Notes under the pieces: model-generated
What the model was told of the DNA's origin: nothing
Databases searched by the model: none
Seen by the model: the letters and a program-made list of their open reading frames with translations, nothing else
Assembly (NCBI RefSeq): GCF_001651865.1
Contig: NZ_LPUX01000053.1
Location: 496,001 to 560,000 of the forward strand
Length of the DNA stretch: 64,000 bases
Direction: 5' to 3'
Source of the DNA: Sinorhizobium glycinis
GTDB lineage: Bacteria > Pseudomonadota > Alphaproteobacteria > Rhizobiales > Rhizobiaceae
Shown here: in pieces, positions 7,369 through 16,276 of the stretch
Layout: the number at the start of each line of letters is the position of its first letter
Position numbering within the stretch: the stretch's first letter is position 1
Program-made: the position numbers and the translations under genes

Positions 7369-8118
7369 ATGCTGACCACACAGAGACGGGCGATGATCTC
7401 GGCGCGGCTGGCGCGCGATGGACAAATCGTCGCCAAGACCTTTGCAGACGAACTCGGCGTTTCGGAAGATACGATCCGCCGCGATCTCAGGGAAATGGCG
7501 ACCGAGGGACTGCTGAAGCGGGTCCACGGCGGCGCGCTGCCGCTGGCGCCGCCGCTCCCCGACTTTGCCGCCCGGCAGACCATCGCCAGCGGCGTCAAAC
7601 GCCGGCTCGGCCGCCGGGCGGCGGAACTCGTCAAGCCGGGTCAGTTCGTCTTTCTCGATGGCGGCACGACCAATGCGGAACTCGCACGTGCCTTGCCGCG
7701 TGACTTGCGCGCAACCATCGTCACCCACAGCCCGACGATCGCCGCCGAACTCGAGCATCATCTTGCCGAAGTCGTCCTGATCGGCGGCAGGCTCTACAAG
7801 CATTCCATGGTGGCGACCGGCGGGGTGACGATTGCGGCGATCGAACAGATCCGTGTGGACATCTTTTTTCTCGGTGTCACCGCCATTCATCCGGCCCACG
7901 GGCTCTCCACCGGAGATTACGAGGAAGCCGCCATCAAGCGGGCGATCGCCCGGCAGTCCGCCGAGACCTATCTCCTTGCTACGCCTGAGAAATTCGGCGC
8001 CGCCTCGCCTTGCCGAATCATGGGCGCCAGCGAGCTTGCCGGCCTTGTCGTGCCCTCGGATATACCGGCAGAAGCCTTGTCGCCCTATCGCGACACGACG
8101 CCGCTGATCATGGCCTAA
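7369..8118 (+). CDS. DeoR-family transcriptional regulator
   Basis: A 249-residue regulator with the DeoR HTH at residues 20-55 (TFADELGVSEDTIRRDL, then LLKRVHGGALPL). The sugar-phosphate-binding-like C-terminal domain carries the family signatures FLDGGTTNAELA and VATGGVTIAAIEQIRVDIFFLGVTAIHP (shown in outline). DeoR proteins usually respond to phosphorylated sugars. The only divergent partner is the DUF4406 gene, whose product may modify a nucleoside or sugar. Its stop codon touches the next palindromic repeat. Confidence 0.92.
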   Translation: MLTTQRRAMISARLARDGQIVAKTFADELGVSEDTIRRDLREMATEGLLKRVHGGALPLAPPLPDFAARQTIASGVKRRLGRRAAELVKPGQFVFLDGGTTNAELARALPRDLRATIVTHSPTIAAELEHHLAEVVLIGGRLYKHSMVATGGVTIAAIEQIRVDIFFLGVTAIHPAHGLSTGDYEEAAIKRAIARQSAETYLLATPEKFGAASPCRIMGASELAGLVVPSDIPAEALSPYRDTTPLIMA

Positions 8119-8182
8119 AGCGCGTCGCGTTCAGACGTATTTAAACGTATTCACGCGGCGCGCTTTAGGCGACATCCATTAG
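8117..8182. repeat. Short palindromic intergenic repeat, related to 5773-5877
   Basis: AAAGCGCGTCGCG pairs with a CGCGGCGCGCTTT arm around an inner ACGTATTTAAACGT dyad, followed by GCGACATCCATTAGGCG. It shares the outer arms with the repeat at 5773 but lacks its long second hairpin. It lies between convergent genes and could act as a bidirectional transcript end. Confidence 0.65.
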
Positions 8183-8205
8183 GCGCCATCCAGGCAGCTT
8201 CGGAG

Positions 8206-9213
8206 CTACAGGGCCAAGGCTCCTGTGACACGGACGTCGCCGACATGGATGCCGTTCCAGTTGCTCATCGAGTGGTTGGCCTGCGCCATCAGCGCCGCCT
8301 GGACCTCCGGGTCCTCCGCGAAGAAACGTGCGAGCGTCGCCGCGACCATCGACTCGGCGGCGCGGGTCGTGCCGTCCTCGCATTTGACGGCGATGCCGAT
8401 ACCCTTTTCCGGGATCACGGCGCAGAATACGCCCTCGGCGCCGGTCTTGGCGAAGACGCGCCCCGGCGCCGCCTTCATCAGCCGCGTGCAGGTGCGATCG
8501 GTGCCGGCAACGTAGAAGGGCTCTGCCATGCAGGCTTCGATCAGCCGCTTCGAGGCGCGGGCCCGCTCCGCCGCCAGACCCACACCGGTCGCCATGCGGG
8601 CGAAACCATGGGCAAGGCCCTTCATCGGGACGGCATAGGTCGGGATCGAGCAGCCGTCGACGCCGCAATTGTCGCGGGAAAGAAGCGCGCCCGTGAGGCT
8701 TTCCATGATGCCGCGGATCTCCTGCTGGATCGGATGGCCGTAGCCGGCATATCCGTCCGGCTCCGCGCCGGAATGGCAGCAGGCGCAAATAAACCCCGCG
8801 TGCTTGCCGGAGCAATTGTTGTGCAGCGCGCTCGGCCTTTCAAGCGTGCGCGCCTGGGCGATAAGGTTCCTCTGGTAGAAGGACCAATGGGCGCCGCATT
8901 CAAGCGCACTGACATCGCGGCCGGCGGAGGCCAGCATCTTCGCCGCGAGCGCCACGTGTTCCGGCTCGCCGGAATGCGATGAACAGGCAAGGGCCAGAGC
9001 CTTGGCATCGAAGCCGTAGGCATCCGCGGCACCGCTTTCCACCAACGGCAGCGCCTGCATGGCCTTGCAGGCCGAACGGGGAAACACGGCCGCGTCCGTG
9101 TCGCCGAGCGCGAACAGCGTCTTGCCGTCGCCGTCAACGGCAATCACCGTGCCGCGATGGCGGCTTTCGACCAGGTTTCCGCGTGTCACTTCGACCAGAA
9201 CGGGATTCGACAT
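8206..9213 (-). CDS. Rhizobium-type L-asparaginase (class 3, ReAV-like)
   Basis: The 335-residue protein belongs to the asparaginase family typified by the Rhizobium etli enzymes, which is unrelated to E. coli type I/II asparaginases. Characterised members use Ser-Lys tandems and a zinc site. The matching elements here are FPRSACKAMQ (Ser-x-x-Lys), SSHSGEPEH, NNCSGKHAGF (Cys and Lys zinc ligands) and SRDNCGVDGC (third ligand Cys). The C-terminal AGTDRTCTRLM and FAKTGAEGVF blocks complete the active site in the family. It hydrolyses asparagine to aspartate and ammonia. It is convergent with the DeoR gene; no asparagine transporter is adjacent. Confidence 0.9.
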   Translation of the reverse strand: MSNPVLVEVTRGNLVESRHRGTVIAVDGDGKTLFALGDTDAAVFPRSACKAMQALPLVESGAADAYGFDAKALALACSSHSGEPEHVALAAKMLASAGRDVSALECGAHWSFYQRNLIAQARTLERPSALHNNCSGKHAGFICACCHSGAEPDGYAGYGHPIQQEIRGIMESLTGALLSRDNCGVDGCSIPTYAVPMKGLAHGFARMATGVGLAAERARASKRLIEACMAEPFYVAGTDRTCTRLMKAAPGRVFAKTGAEGVFCAVIPEKGIGIAVKCEDGTTRAAESMVAATLARFFAEDPEVQAALMAQANHSMSNWNGIHVGDVRVTGALAL

Positions 9214-9284
9214 GCCTTGCCCTCAATTTTCCAAGATTGGGCTATGCATCTATCAGGATTCCACCGGCAGAAAAGACATCGTCG

Positions 9285-10022
9285 ATGAAAATCCTCCGCA
9301 AGCTGCTGCTCGTCTTCGCCATCATCTACCTGCTTCCGGCCCTTGCGTCGGCAGGGCTATGGTATTTCAAGGAACGGCCGCAGAGCTGGCGTGACGCGGA
9401 CTGGTCGTCGGCGGGGATTCTGCCCAAGGCAACCGCCAATCCGGAGGCGGCGATCTATGTCTTGTCGGCAACGACCGGCGGAATGAAGGGCTCCGTGGCG
9501 AGCCACGCCTGGATCGTGACGAAGGATGAAGGCGCGTCCGTATACAACCGGTATGAAAAAGTCGGATGGGGCAAGCCGATCCGCAAGAACGCCTATGCGG
9601 CCGATGGCCGCTGGTATTCGAACGAGCCGCGGATCGTCGCAGCCGCTACCGGCGTGGAAGCGAAGCGGCTGATCCCGAAGGTCGAGCAGGCGATTGTCGC
9701 CTATCCCTATTCCTCGCCCGGCGCCTACCGGCTCTGGCCGGGGCCGAACTCCAATACCTTCGTCGCCCATGTGCTGCGCTCCGTACCCGAACTCGATGTG
9801 GTATTGCCGCCGGATGCGGTCGGACGTGACTATCTGCCAGAGGGCAAGCTCTTCCTGATCGATGCGGACGGTCGCGACGTCCATGCGACGCTCTATGGCC
9901 TTGCCGGCATTTCGGCCGGCTGGCGGAGCGGCCTGGAAGTGCATTTCATGGGGCTGGTGGCCGGCTTCGATATTGCCAGGCCCGGCATTAAGATACCGGC
10001 GATCGGCCGGCTCGGACTCTAA
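9285..10022 (+). CDS. DUF3750 domain protein, membrane-anchored
   Basis: From ATG 9285 the product has 245 residues with an N-terminal hydrophobic segment (residues 6-26: LLLVFAIIYLLPALASAGLW) that is either a signal anchor or signal peptide. The rest matches DUF3750: AAIYVLSATTGGMKG, SHAWIVTKDEG, then AYPYSSPGAYRLWPGPNSNTF and a conserved glycine-rich end. The conserved His and the NTF motif hint at a papain-like (NlpC-like) hydrolase fold, but this is inference. It is divergent from the asparaginase gene. Confidence 0.8.
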   Translation: MKILRKLLLVFAIIYLLPALASAGLWYFKERPQSWRDADWSSAGILPKATANPEAAIYVLSATTGGMKGSVASHAWIVTKDEGASVYNRYEKVGWGKPIRKNAYAADGRWYSNEPRIVAAATGVEAKRLIPKVEQAIVAYPYSSPGAYRLWPGPNSNTFVAHVLRSVPELDVVLPPDAVGRDYLPEGKLFLIDADGRDVHATLYGLAGISAGWRSGLEVHFMGLVAGFDIARPGIKIPAIGRLGL

Positions 10023-10034
10023 TCGTGGCGCCAG

Positions 10035-10062
10035 AAAAGGAAAAGGGCCGCGTTAGCGACCC
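10035..10062 (-). terminator. Intrinsic terminator after the 23-codon ORF
   Basis: Read on the minus strand, GGGTCGC, a TAAC loop and GCGGCCC form a 7-bp stem with one G-T pair, followed by TTTTCCTTTT. It lies about 60 bp downstream of the small ORF and would end the quinone oxidoreductase transcript as well. Confidence 0.75.
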
Positions 10063-10120
10063 TTCCATGAGTTTGGCCCTGTGAAATGGCTGGGCCGGGC
10101 GGGCCCAAGGAAGGTGGGGA

Positions 10121-10192
10121 TCAAGCCGAGGGCTGCCTCGACTCCTTCACCTCTCCGATGCCTGTCACGAGGTCCGAAATCTCACTAGACAT
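10121..10192 (-). CDS. Candidate small protein, 23 codons, with extended Shine-Dalgarno
   Basis: ATG 10192 to TGA 10121 encodes a 23-residue acidic-to-neutral peptide (MSSEISDLVTG, then IGEVKESRQPSA). Immediately upstream lies AGAAAGGAAGGTGAT four bases before the ATG. Apart from one extra A this matches the complement of the entire 3' tail of 16S rRNA, far stronger than most genes in this window. It sits 77 bp downstream of the quinone oxidoreductase gene and ahead of an intrinsic terminator. No cysteine, membrane segment or known family is seen. The product may be a small protein or the translation itself may be regulatory. Confidence 0.5.
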   Translation of the reverse strand: MSSEISDLVTGIGEVKESRQPSA

Positions 10193-10269
10193 TGGATCAC
10201 CTTCCTTTCTGTTGTTGCCGATACACCCAAGGTAAGCTGTCTTTGCGCCAATACAAGGGCTACCATTGT

Positions 10270-11277
10270 CTAATCTCTGGCGATGCTCATCACGATCTTG
10301 CCGATGTGGTTGCCCTCTTCCATCAGGCGATGCGCGTCGGCGATCTCTTCGATTGGCAAGACCGCGTGAATGACCGGCGCCACGTCGCCCGCTTCCAGAA
10401 GCGGCCACACCCGTAAGGCGAGTCCGTCGCGGATGGCCCGCTTCTCCTCTGCCGTGCGTGGTCTCAATGCGGACCCCATGACATTTAGCCGCTTGGTCAG
10501 GATCGCCGTGATATTGGCGTCCTCGACGCGCGCGCCGCCGAGAAACCCAATGATCGACAGGCGCCCGTCCTTGGCAAGCGACGCGAGATTGCGCCCGAAA
10601 TAGCGTCCGCCGACCATGTCGAGGATGACGTCCACGCCGCGGCCGCCCGTCGCTTCGAGCACAGCGGCCTTGAAGTCCTCCTCGCGGTAGTTGATCGCCC
10701 GCTTGGCCCCGAGCGTCTCGCAGGCCGTGCATTTGGCGGCGCTGCCGGCCGTCGCGAAGACCTCCGCCCCCAGGGCCTTGGCGAGTTGGATTGCCGTCGT
10801 GCCGATGCCGCTCGAGCCGCCGTGGACGAGGATGGTCTCTCCGGCCTTCAGGCCGGCCATGTCGAAGACGTTGGCCCATACGGTAAAGAAAGTCTCCGGC
10901 AGGGCGGCGGCCTTGACCGCGTCATAGCCCTTCGGCCAAGCAAGCGCCTGCGTCGCGGGCACGGCGCAATATTCGGCATAGCCGCCGCCATTGGCAAGCG
11001 CACAGACCTTGTCGCCGACCGCGAAGCCCGTCGCACCCTCGCCGAGTTCGACGACTTCGCCGGCGACCTCAAGTCCGAGAATGGGACTCGCACCGGGCGG
11101 CGGCGGATAGTCGCCCTTGCGTTGCAGCACGTCCGGCCGGTTGACGCCGAATGCCTCGACACGGATCAAAAGCTCGCCGGCCCCAAGCTCCGGCAGCCGG
11201 CCACGCGCCAGAACCATGTTTTCGGCGCCCCCCGGGCTCGGCAGGTCGATATAGGTCATCTCGGTCGGAACAGTCAT
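10270..11277 (-). CDS. NAD(P)H quinone oxidoreductase (zinc-independent MDR family)
   Basis: The start at ATG 11277 (GAGGATGG upstream) gives 335 residues in the QOR/PIG3 branch of the medium-chain dehydrogenase superfamily. The N-terminal GroES-like domain includes [19 protein letters not shown]. The Rossmann domain has the nucleotide-binding stretch [19 protein letters not shown] followed by [14 protein letters not shown]. The zinc-binding cysteines of alcohol dehydrogenases are absent. It probably reduces quinones or enones with NADPH. A 23-codon ORF follows it on the same strand. Confidence 0.92.
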   Translation of the reverse strand: MTVPTEMTYIDLPSPGGAENMVLARGRLPELGAGELLIRVEAFGVNRPDVLQRKGDYPPPPGASPILGLEVAGEVVELGEGATGFAVGDKVCALANGGGYAEYCAVPATQALAWPKGYDAVKAAALPETFFTVWANVFDMAGLKAGETILVHGGSSGIGTTAIQLAKALGAEVFATAGSAAKCTACETLGAKRAINYREEDFKAAVLEATGGRGVDVILDMVGGRYFGRNLASLAKDGRLSIIGFLGGARVEDANITAILTKRLNVMGSALRPRTAEEKRAIRDGLALRVWPLLEAGDVAPVIHAVLPIEEIADAHRLMEEGNHIGKIVMSIARD

Positions 11278-11358
11278 GGCCCCATCCTCGCGAAGCGATT
11301 GTAGCACCTTTACCTATAGCCCGCCCGCGGCTCGGGAAAGGCCATGCCTTGCCAAGGT

Positions 11359-13152
11359 TCATTCGCGGGTGATCAGTTCCAGCACCAGGCCTGCTTCGCT
11401 TGCCTTGGCACGCGCCTTGATCTCCGCGATCCTCTTGCTCACCGTCTGACTGTCGGAGAGGATGAAACCTTCCGGCAGGACGAGCACCGCGATCGAACAG
11501 CGCATCAGCGGGAAATCCTTCGCTCCGCCGTCGCGGCCATATCCGCTGATGCAACCCGCTGCCTGATGCTCGGGGGAATAGAGCTGGCGGACATCTGAAC
11601 GAAAATCGTCGATGAGGCGCATCAGCTGGGCGCGAAGCTCCGCTTCGGCGAAGCCGCTCAAACCAATGAAGAAGTCGTCGCCGCCAACATGCCCCAGGAA
11701 CTTCTCCTCGCCAATGAAGTGGCGCCGCAAGAGCGCTGCGAACAGGGTAATCGCCAGGTCACCTTTCTGGAAGCCGTAGGTGTCGTTGAAGGGCTTGAAG
11801 TCGTCAAAATCGCAATAGCAGAAATGGCGCGTCTCATCGGCGTCGAGAATCGCGTGCTGGACGTGGTCGCGGATCGCCCGATTGCCCGGCAGGCCGGTCA
11901 GCGGATTCTGCTCCTGCGCCAGTTTCAACTGCTTCTCGTTGATGATCTTCAGAAGCGACGAAGCCGAGAGAATGCCGGCATATCGCATGTTCTCCGTCAG
12001 GATGACGCAGTCGCTGCCGTCCATGCCGGCAAAGATCTTCAGCATCTCGTCCGCAGGTGTATCGAGATCGGCGATCGGCGCCGGAGTGACGAAGTGCGAG
12101 ATCCGGCGCTGATAGATTCGGTTCTTCAGAAGATCACGGCCGAAGGGGTGATAGATCATCTCCTTCACATGATACTCGTGCAGAATACCGCGCGGCTCGC
12201 CATTTGCATTCAGCACGGGGAAGAAGGCCTGGCGCGGATTGCGCCGGAAAAGATCGAAGACGGAATCGAGATCATCGCTTTCCCTGACCGTCGGCAGTTG
12301 CTCGATCTCCTTGCGGATCAGGATACTGTCCAGCGTCGACGAAAGCCGGCGGACGCCTGGCTCGAGATGCGGATAGGCCGGCTGCAGCTCATTCAAGTGC
12401 GTCGTCGGGCGCGCGACGAAATAGCCCTGCATCAGATCGCAGCCGAGTTCACGGCAGACGAGAAACTCCGCTTCCGTTTCGACACCTTCGGCAATCACGC
12501 GCGTGCCGAGCACATGCGCCATGTTGATGGTGTGGCGCAAAAGGTGGCGCTTGCGCGAATCCCGCTCGATCCCCGAAACGAAATGGCGATCGATCTTCAC
12601 GTAGTCGACCGGCTGATCGCAAAGCAACTTCAACCCATTGAAACCGGCACCGAAATCGTCGATCGCCAGCTTGAAGCCGGCAAGCCGCAATTGCCGAATC
12701 AGCGCCGAGAAGTCCGGCATCTTGCCGCTGTCGAAACGTTCCGAGAGTTCGAAGCAGAGCGACGAGGGGGCGATGTTGGCGCGCTTCAGATGATTGACGA
12801 GCCGCTCGACAATATCCCCTTCCCCGCCGACCAGCCGCGAGTCGAAATTCAGGAAGAGCGTACGGGCCGCAAAATCCGGGAGCGTAGCGAAGGCGGCTAC
12901 AGCGCGGCTATTGATCAGATGTTCGAGCGCAAGCAATTGCCCGGCGCCCTCCGCCTTGTCGAGCAGTTCGAGCGGCGAGGCGAAGCCCAGGCGGTCGAAA
13001 CCGCGTAGCAGGGACTCGTATCCGAACACGGCTCCGGTGGTCGCCTCGACGATTGGCTGGAAGGCGTTTTCGATGACGAGCTTGGCGAGGCTTATGATCT
13101 GGTCGTCGCCGAAGCGGCGAAGCGACAGAAGTTCTGCGGGGGCGGCGGCCAT
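11359..13152 (-). CDS. Cyclic-di-GMP protein, EAL - CBS-like - GGDEF order
   Basis: I prefer ATG 13152 (GGAG six bases upstream), giving 597 residues; the frame is open further upstream without a ribosome site. The N-terminal EAL domain (about 25-265) keeps the catalytic set: ESLLRG near 46, NFD, CFELSE, the DDFGAG pair near 165, KID, EGVET near 222 and QGYF. A CBS-like middle part (about 285-420) follows. The C-terminal GGDEF domain has GGDDF near 490, a conservative variant. Domain order is inverted relative to most GGDEF-EAL proteins. It is probably a cytosolic phosphodiesterase with possible cyclase or GTP-sensing function. No transmembrane segment is seen. Confidence 0.88.
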   Translation of the reverse strand: MAAAPAELLSLRRFGDDQIISLAKLVIENAFQPIVEATTGAVFGYESLLRGFDRLGFASPLELLDKAEGAGQLLALEHLINSRAVAAFATLPDFAARTLFLNFDSRLVGGEGDIVERLVNHLKRANIAPSSLCFELSERFDSGKMPDFSALIRQLRLAGFKLAIDDFGAGFNGLKLLCDQPVDYVKIDRHFVSGIERDSRKRHLLRHTINMAHVLGTRVIAEGVETEAEFLVCRELGCDLMQGYFVARPTTHLNELQPAYPHLEPGVRRLSSTLDSILIRKEIEQLPTVRESDDLDSVFDLFRRNPRQAFFPVLNANGEPRGILHEYHVKEMIYHPFGRDLLKNRIYQRRISHFVTPAPIADLDTPADEMLKIFAGMDGSDCVILTENMRYAGILSASSLLKIINEKQLKLAQEQNPLTGLPGNRAIRDHVQHAILDADETRHFCYCDFDDFKPFNDTYGFQKGDLAITLFAALLRRHFIGEEKFLGHVGGDDFFIGLSGFAEAELRAQLMRLIDDFRSDVRQLYSPEHQAAGCISGYGRDGGAKDFPLMRCSIAVLVLPEGFILSDSQTVSKRIAEIKARAKASEAGLVLELITRE

Positions 13153-13276
13153 GCCGGACTCCAGGATAGGAAGGACCGGCGGCAGCATCGGGGGCAAGCG
13201 TCAACGAAAGCTTTCGTGAATGTGAAAGTTTTATGAAGGTCGTTTCAGGGTGAATATCTTGCTTCGCTGATTACGA

Positions 13277-13825
13277 CTAACTCTTCACAAGTACGCCGAA
13301 GGCGATCAGCGCCAGGCCCTGCATGACGAGGTCTACCGCAAGGAACAGGCCGAGGATCCAAAGGCTGTCAACCGGCCAGCCGGCGGCGATGACGAGCCCG
13401 GCAATCAGCGTCACAAGACCGCCGATGACGATCCAGCCCCAGCCGCCGAGCGGGCTGAGCCTGAAGCCGACCCAGATCCGGAAGGCGCCGGCGACGATCA
13501 GCGCGATCGCCATGAGAATCGTGAGGATCGACGAAGCGAGCAGCGGATTGATGAAGGCGAAGAGGCCCGCCGCCGCATAGAGACCGCCACTCAGCACCCA
13601 AAAGAGAAAGCCTCCCCAATCCTTGACCTGATAGGCCTGAGCGAGATTGAGCAGACCGCCGATCAGCATGATGAGACCGACGTAGTAGACGGAGGCGACC
13701 GTCGCCATCAGCAGGTTTCCGAAGGCGATACCGCCGGCCATGATCAGCAGCACACCGAGCGCTACGAACCATCCCCATTTCCCTTCCACGGTGTGTCTTC
13801 CGCTGGGATCGAACGTGTTGCTCAT
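13277..13825 (-). CDS. HdeD family membrane protein
   Basis: The start at ATG 13825 has GGAGGTTGAA directly upstream and yields 182 residues. About six hydrophobic segments are visible (from WFVALGVLLIMAGGIAF to the C-terminal LVMQGLALIAFGV), typical of HdeD/DUF308 proteins. In enterobacteria HdeD is an inner-membrane protein associated with acid resistance; the role here is unknown. It is divergent from betI, and the betI operator lies about 95 bp upstream of its start, so osmotic or choline control is possible but unproven. Confidence 0.88.
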   Translation of the reverse strand: MSNTFDPSGRHTVEGKWGWFVALGVLLIMAGGIAFGNLLMATVASVYYVGLIMLIGGLLNLAQAYQVKDWGGFLFWVLSGGLYAAAGLFAFINPLLASSILTILMAIALIVAGAFRIWVGFRLSPLGGWGWIVIGGLVTLIAGLVIAAGWPVDSLWILGLFLAVDLVMQGLALIAFGVLVKS

Positions 13826-13918
13826 TTCAACCTCCAGTCCCGGCGATGGGCACAAGCGCTACCTCGTGATTGAGCCGGATTTCCAAGTAAAAAGAAAGGG
13901 AAAACGTGCCATTTTTTA

Positions 13919-13938
13919 TTGATTGACGAGTCAATCAA
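13919..13938. promoter_or_regulatory. Candidate BetI operator
   Basis: TTGATTGAC, a GA spacer and GTCAATCAA form a perfect dyad with 9-bp arms, 32 bp upstream of the betI ATG. TetR-type BetI represses bet genes in response to choline, and the E. coli operator is a similar AT-rich dyad. The match is by position and symmetry. Confidence 0.75.
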
Positions 13939-13969
13939 AAATAGACTGTTCGGCGAAGGAGCTTGGGAG

Positions 13970-14581
13970 ATGCCGAAAATCGGAATGGAGCCGGTGCGCC
14001 GAAAGGCGCTGGTGGACGCGGCGCTGCGTGTGATCGGCGATCAGGGGACGCTTGCCGTCACTATGTCGGACATCGCCCGCACCGCCGGTGTTTCGGCGGC
14101 GCTCGCGCATCATTATTTCGGCAGCAAGGAGCAACTGCTGATCGCGACGATCCGCAGCCTTTTGGGGCAATTGCGCCGCGATGCCGTCGCCGCGCTCAGG
14201 GCGGCCAAGACGCCGCGGGAAAAGGTGAGCGCGATGATCCGCGTCAGCTTCCGGGCCGACCAGTTCGCGCCGGAGACGGTCGCCGCATGGCTCGCCTTCT
14301 ATTCGGAAGCGCAGCGCTCCGAGGATGTGCGACGCCTGCTTGTCGTCTATGCGCGGCGGCTGCGCTCCAATCTGCTCGCCAGCCTGAAGGCGCTCTGCCC
14401 GGCCGATGACGCGGAGCGCATCGCCGAGGGCGCGGCTGCGATGATCGATGGACTTTACATCCGGCAAAGTCTGAAATCGGCGCCGATCAGCATCGAGGCT
14501 TCGATTTCGCTGACGGAAGATTATGTGAACGCGCATTTGCGGATGGGGGGTGGAGATGGTGGCAATTGCCCCTCACCCTAA
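13970..14581 (+). CDS. betI: Choline-responsive TetR repressor BetI
   Basis: The 203-residue repressor starts at MPKIGMEPVRRKALVDAAL, the canonical BetI N-terminus, rather than at the upstream in-frame ATG at 13919, which would lie in the operator. The TetR HTH (residues 25-55: TMSDIARTAGVSAALAHHYFG) is followed by the BetI-specific FRADQFAPETVAAWLAFYSEA block. It controls conversion of choline to glycine betaine. The last few codons (NCPSP) and the stop codon are supplied by the adjacent GC-rich repeat, so the natural C-terminus may have been altered by repeat insertion. Confidence 0.94.
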   Translation: MPKIGMEPVRRKALVDAALRVIGDQGTLAVTMSDIARTAGVSAALAHHYFGSKEQLLIATIRSLLGQLRRDAVAALRAAKTPREKVSAMIRVSFRADQFAPETVAAWLAFYSEAQRSEDVRRLLVVYARRLRSNLLASLKALCPADDAERIAEGAAAMIDGLYIRQSLKSAPISIEASISLTEDYVNAHLRMGGGDGGNCPSP

Positions 14582-14679
14582 CCCTCTCCCCGCACGCGGG
14601 GAGAGGGGACTGAGGCAGCGCGGCAGGTCCCTTCTCCCCGCGAGCGGGGAGAAGGTGGCGGCAGCCGGATGAGGGGCAA
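14567..14679. repeat. GC-rich intergenic mosaic repeat between betI and betC
   Basis: It begins TGCCCCTCACCC and ends GATGAGGGGCA. Inside are two hairpins, CTCTCCCCGC/GCGGGGAGAG and CTTCTCCCCGC/GCGGGGAGAAG. Relatives are at 17751, 25626, 40521 and 56894. Confidence 0.85.
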
Positions 14680-14736
14680 ATCGCGAACTAAGTGAGTAAG
14701 TCGATCTAGAATTCGAACCATCAAGGAACCGACGAC

Positions 14737-16275
14737 GTGACTACCAGGAAGCCGAATATCCTGATCCTCATGGTGGATCAGCTGAACGGGAAACTCTTTC
14801 CCGACGGTCCCGCCGATTTCCTGCATGCGCCCAATCTCAAGGCGCTGGCGGGGCGGTCGGCACGCTTCCGCAACAACTATACGTCCTCGCCATTGTGTGC
14901 TCCCGCCCGCGCGTCCTTCATGGCCGGGCAGTTGCCGAGCCGCACGCGCGTCTACGACAATGCGGCGGAATACCAGTCCTCGATCCCGACCTATGCGCAC
15001 CACCTGCGCCGCGCCGGCTACTACACGGCGCTCTCCGGCAAGATGCACTTCGTCGGGCCGGACCAGTTGCACGGCTTCGAAGAGCGGCTGACGACCGACA
15101 TCTACCCCGCCGATTTCGGCTGGACGCCGGACTATCGCAAGCCAGGCGAGCGGATCGACTGGTGGTATCACAATCTCGGCTCGGTCACCGGCGCAGGCGT
15201 CGCGGAAATCACCAACCAGATGGAATATGACGACGAGGTGGCGTTCCTGGCGAACCAGAAACTCTACCAGCTCGCCCGCGAGAACGACGACGAAGGCCGC
15301 CGCCCCTGGTGCCTCACCGTCTCCTTCACCCACCCGCACGACCCCTATGTGGCGCGCCGGAAATTCTGGGACCTCTACGAGGATTGCGAACACCTGCTGC
15401 CGGAAGTAGGCACCCTCCCCTTCGACCGGCAGGATCCGCACTCGCAGCGCATCATGCACTCCTGCGACTACAAGAATTTCGAGCTGACGGAAGAAAACAT
15501 CCGCCGCTCGCGCCGCGCCTATTTTGCCAACATTTCCTATCTCGACCAGAAGGTCGGCGAACTCGTCAATACGCTTACGCGGACCAGGATGCTCGACAAT
15601 ACACTCATCCTTTTCTGCTCCGACCATGGCGACATGCTCGGCGAGCGCGGCCTGTGGTTCAAGATGAATTTCTTCGAAGGCTCGGCGCGCGTGCCGCTGA
15701 TGATTGCCGGGCCCGGTGTCGCAGCGGGACTGCACCTGACGCCGACGTCGAACCTCGACGTGACGCCGACGCTTGCCGATCTCGCCGGCATCTCGATGGC
15801 GGAAGTGCAGCCCTGGACGGACGGCGTCAGCCTTGTGCCGATGATCGACGGTGCGGAACGCACGGAGCCGGTGCTGATGGAATATGCGGCCGAAGCGTCC
15901 TACGCGCCGCTTGTCGCTGTCCGCGAAGGCAAGTGGAAATACGTCCACTGCGCGCTCGATCCCGACCAGCTCTACGACCTCGAGTCCGATCCGCTGGAAC
16001 TCACCAATCTTGCGGAAGACCCGCGTGGGCCCGTCGATCACGCCACGCTCACTGCTTTCCGCGATATGCGCGCGGCGCACTGGGACATGGAGGCTTTCGA
16101 CGCCGCGGTGCGCGAAAGCCAGGCGCGGCGCTGGGTGGTGTACGAGGCGCTCAGGAACGGGGCCTATTATCCCTGGGACCACCAGCCACTGCAGAAGGCA
16201 TCCGAGCGCTACATGCGCAACCACATGAATCTCGACAATCTCGAGGAATCCAAACGCTATCCGCGAGGAGAATGA
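14737..16275 (+). CDS. betC: Choline-sulfatase
   Basis: The 512-residue sulfatase hydrolyses choline-O-sulfate to choline and sulfate. Translation starts at GTG 14737 with AAGGA eight bases upstream. The sulfatase signature CAPARASF has its formylglycine-precursor cysteine at position 54. Metal-ligand motifs are VDQLNGK (Asp14) and the [17 protein letters not shown] block. The C-terminal part (from about 400, KWKYVHC and [14 protein letters not shown]) and the YPWDHQPLQ tail are typical of BetC. BetC is characteristic of the Sinorhizobium bet operon, upstream of betB and betA. Confidence 0.96.
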   Translation: MTTRKPNILILMVDQLNGKLFPDGPADFLHAPNLKALAGRSARFRNNYTSSPLCAPARASFMAGQLPSRTRVYDNAAEYQSSIPTYAHHLRRAGYYTALSGKMHFVGPDQLHGFEERLTTDIYPADFGWTPDYRKPGERIDWWYHNLGSVTGAGVAEITNQMEYDDEVAFLANQKLYQLARENDDEGRRPWCLTVSFTHPHDPYVARRKFWDLYEDCEHLLPEVGTLPFDRQDPHSQRIMHSCDYKNFELTEENIRRSRRAYFANISYLDQKVGELVNTLTRTRMLDNTLILFCSDHGDMLGERGLWFKMNFFEGSARVPLMIAGPGVAAGLHLTPTSNLDVTPTLADLAGISMAEVQPWTDGVSLVPMIDGAERTEPVLMEYAAEASYAPLVAVREGKWKYVHCALDPDQLYDLESDPLELTNLAEDPRGPVDHATLTAFRDMRAAHWDMEAFDAAVRESQARRWVVYEALRNGAYYPWDHQPLQKASERYMRNHMNLDNLEESKRYPRGE

Positions 16276-16276
16276 C

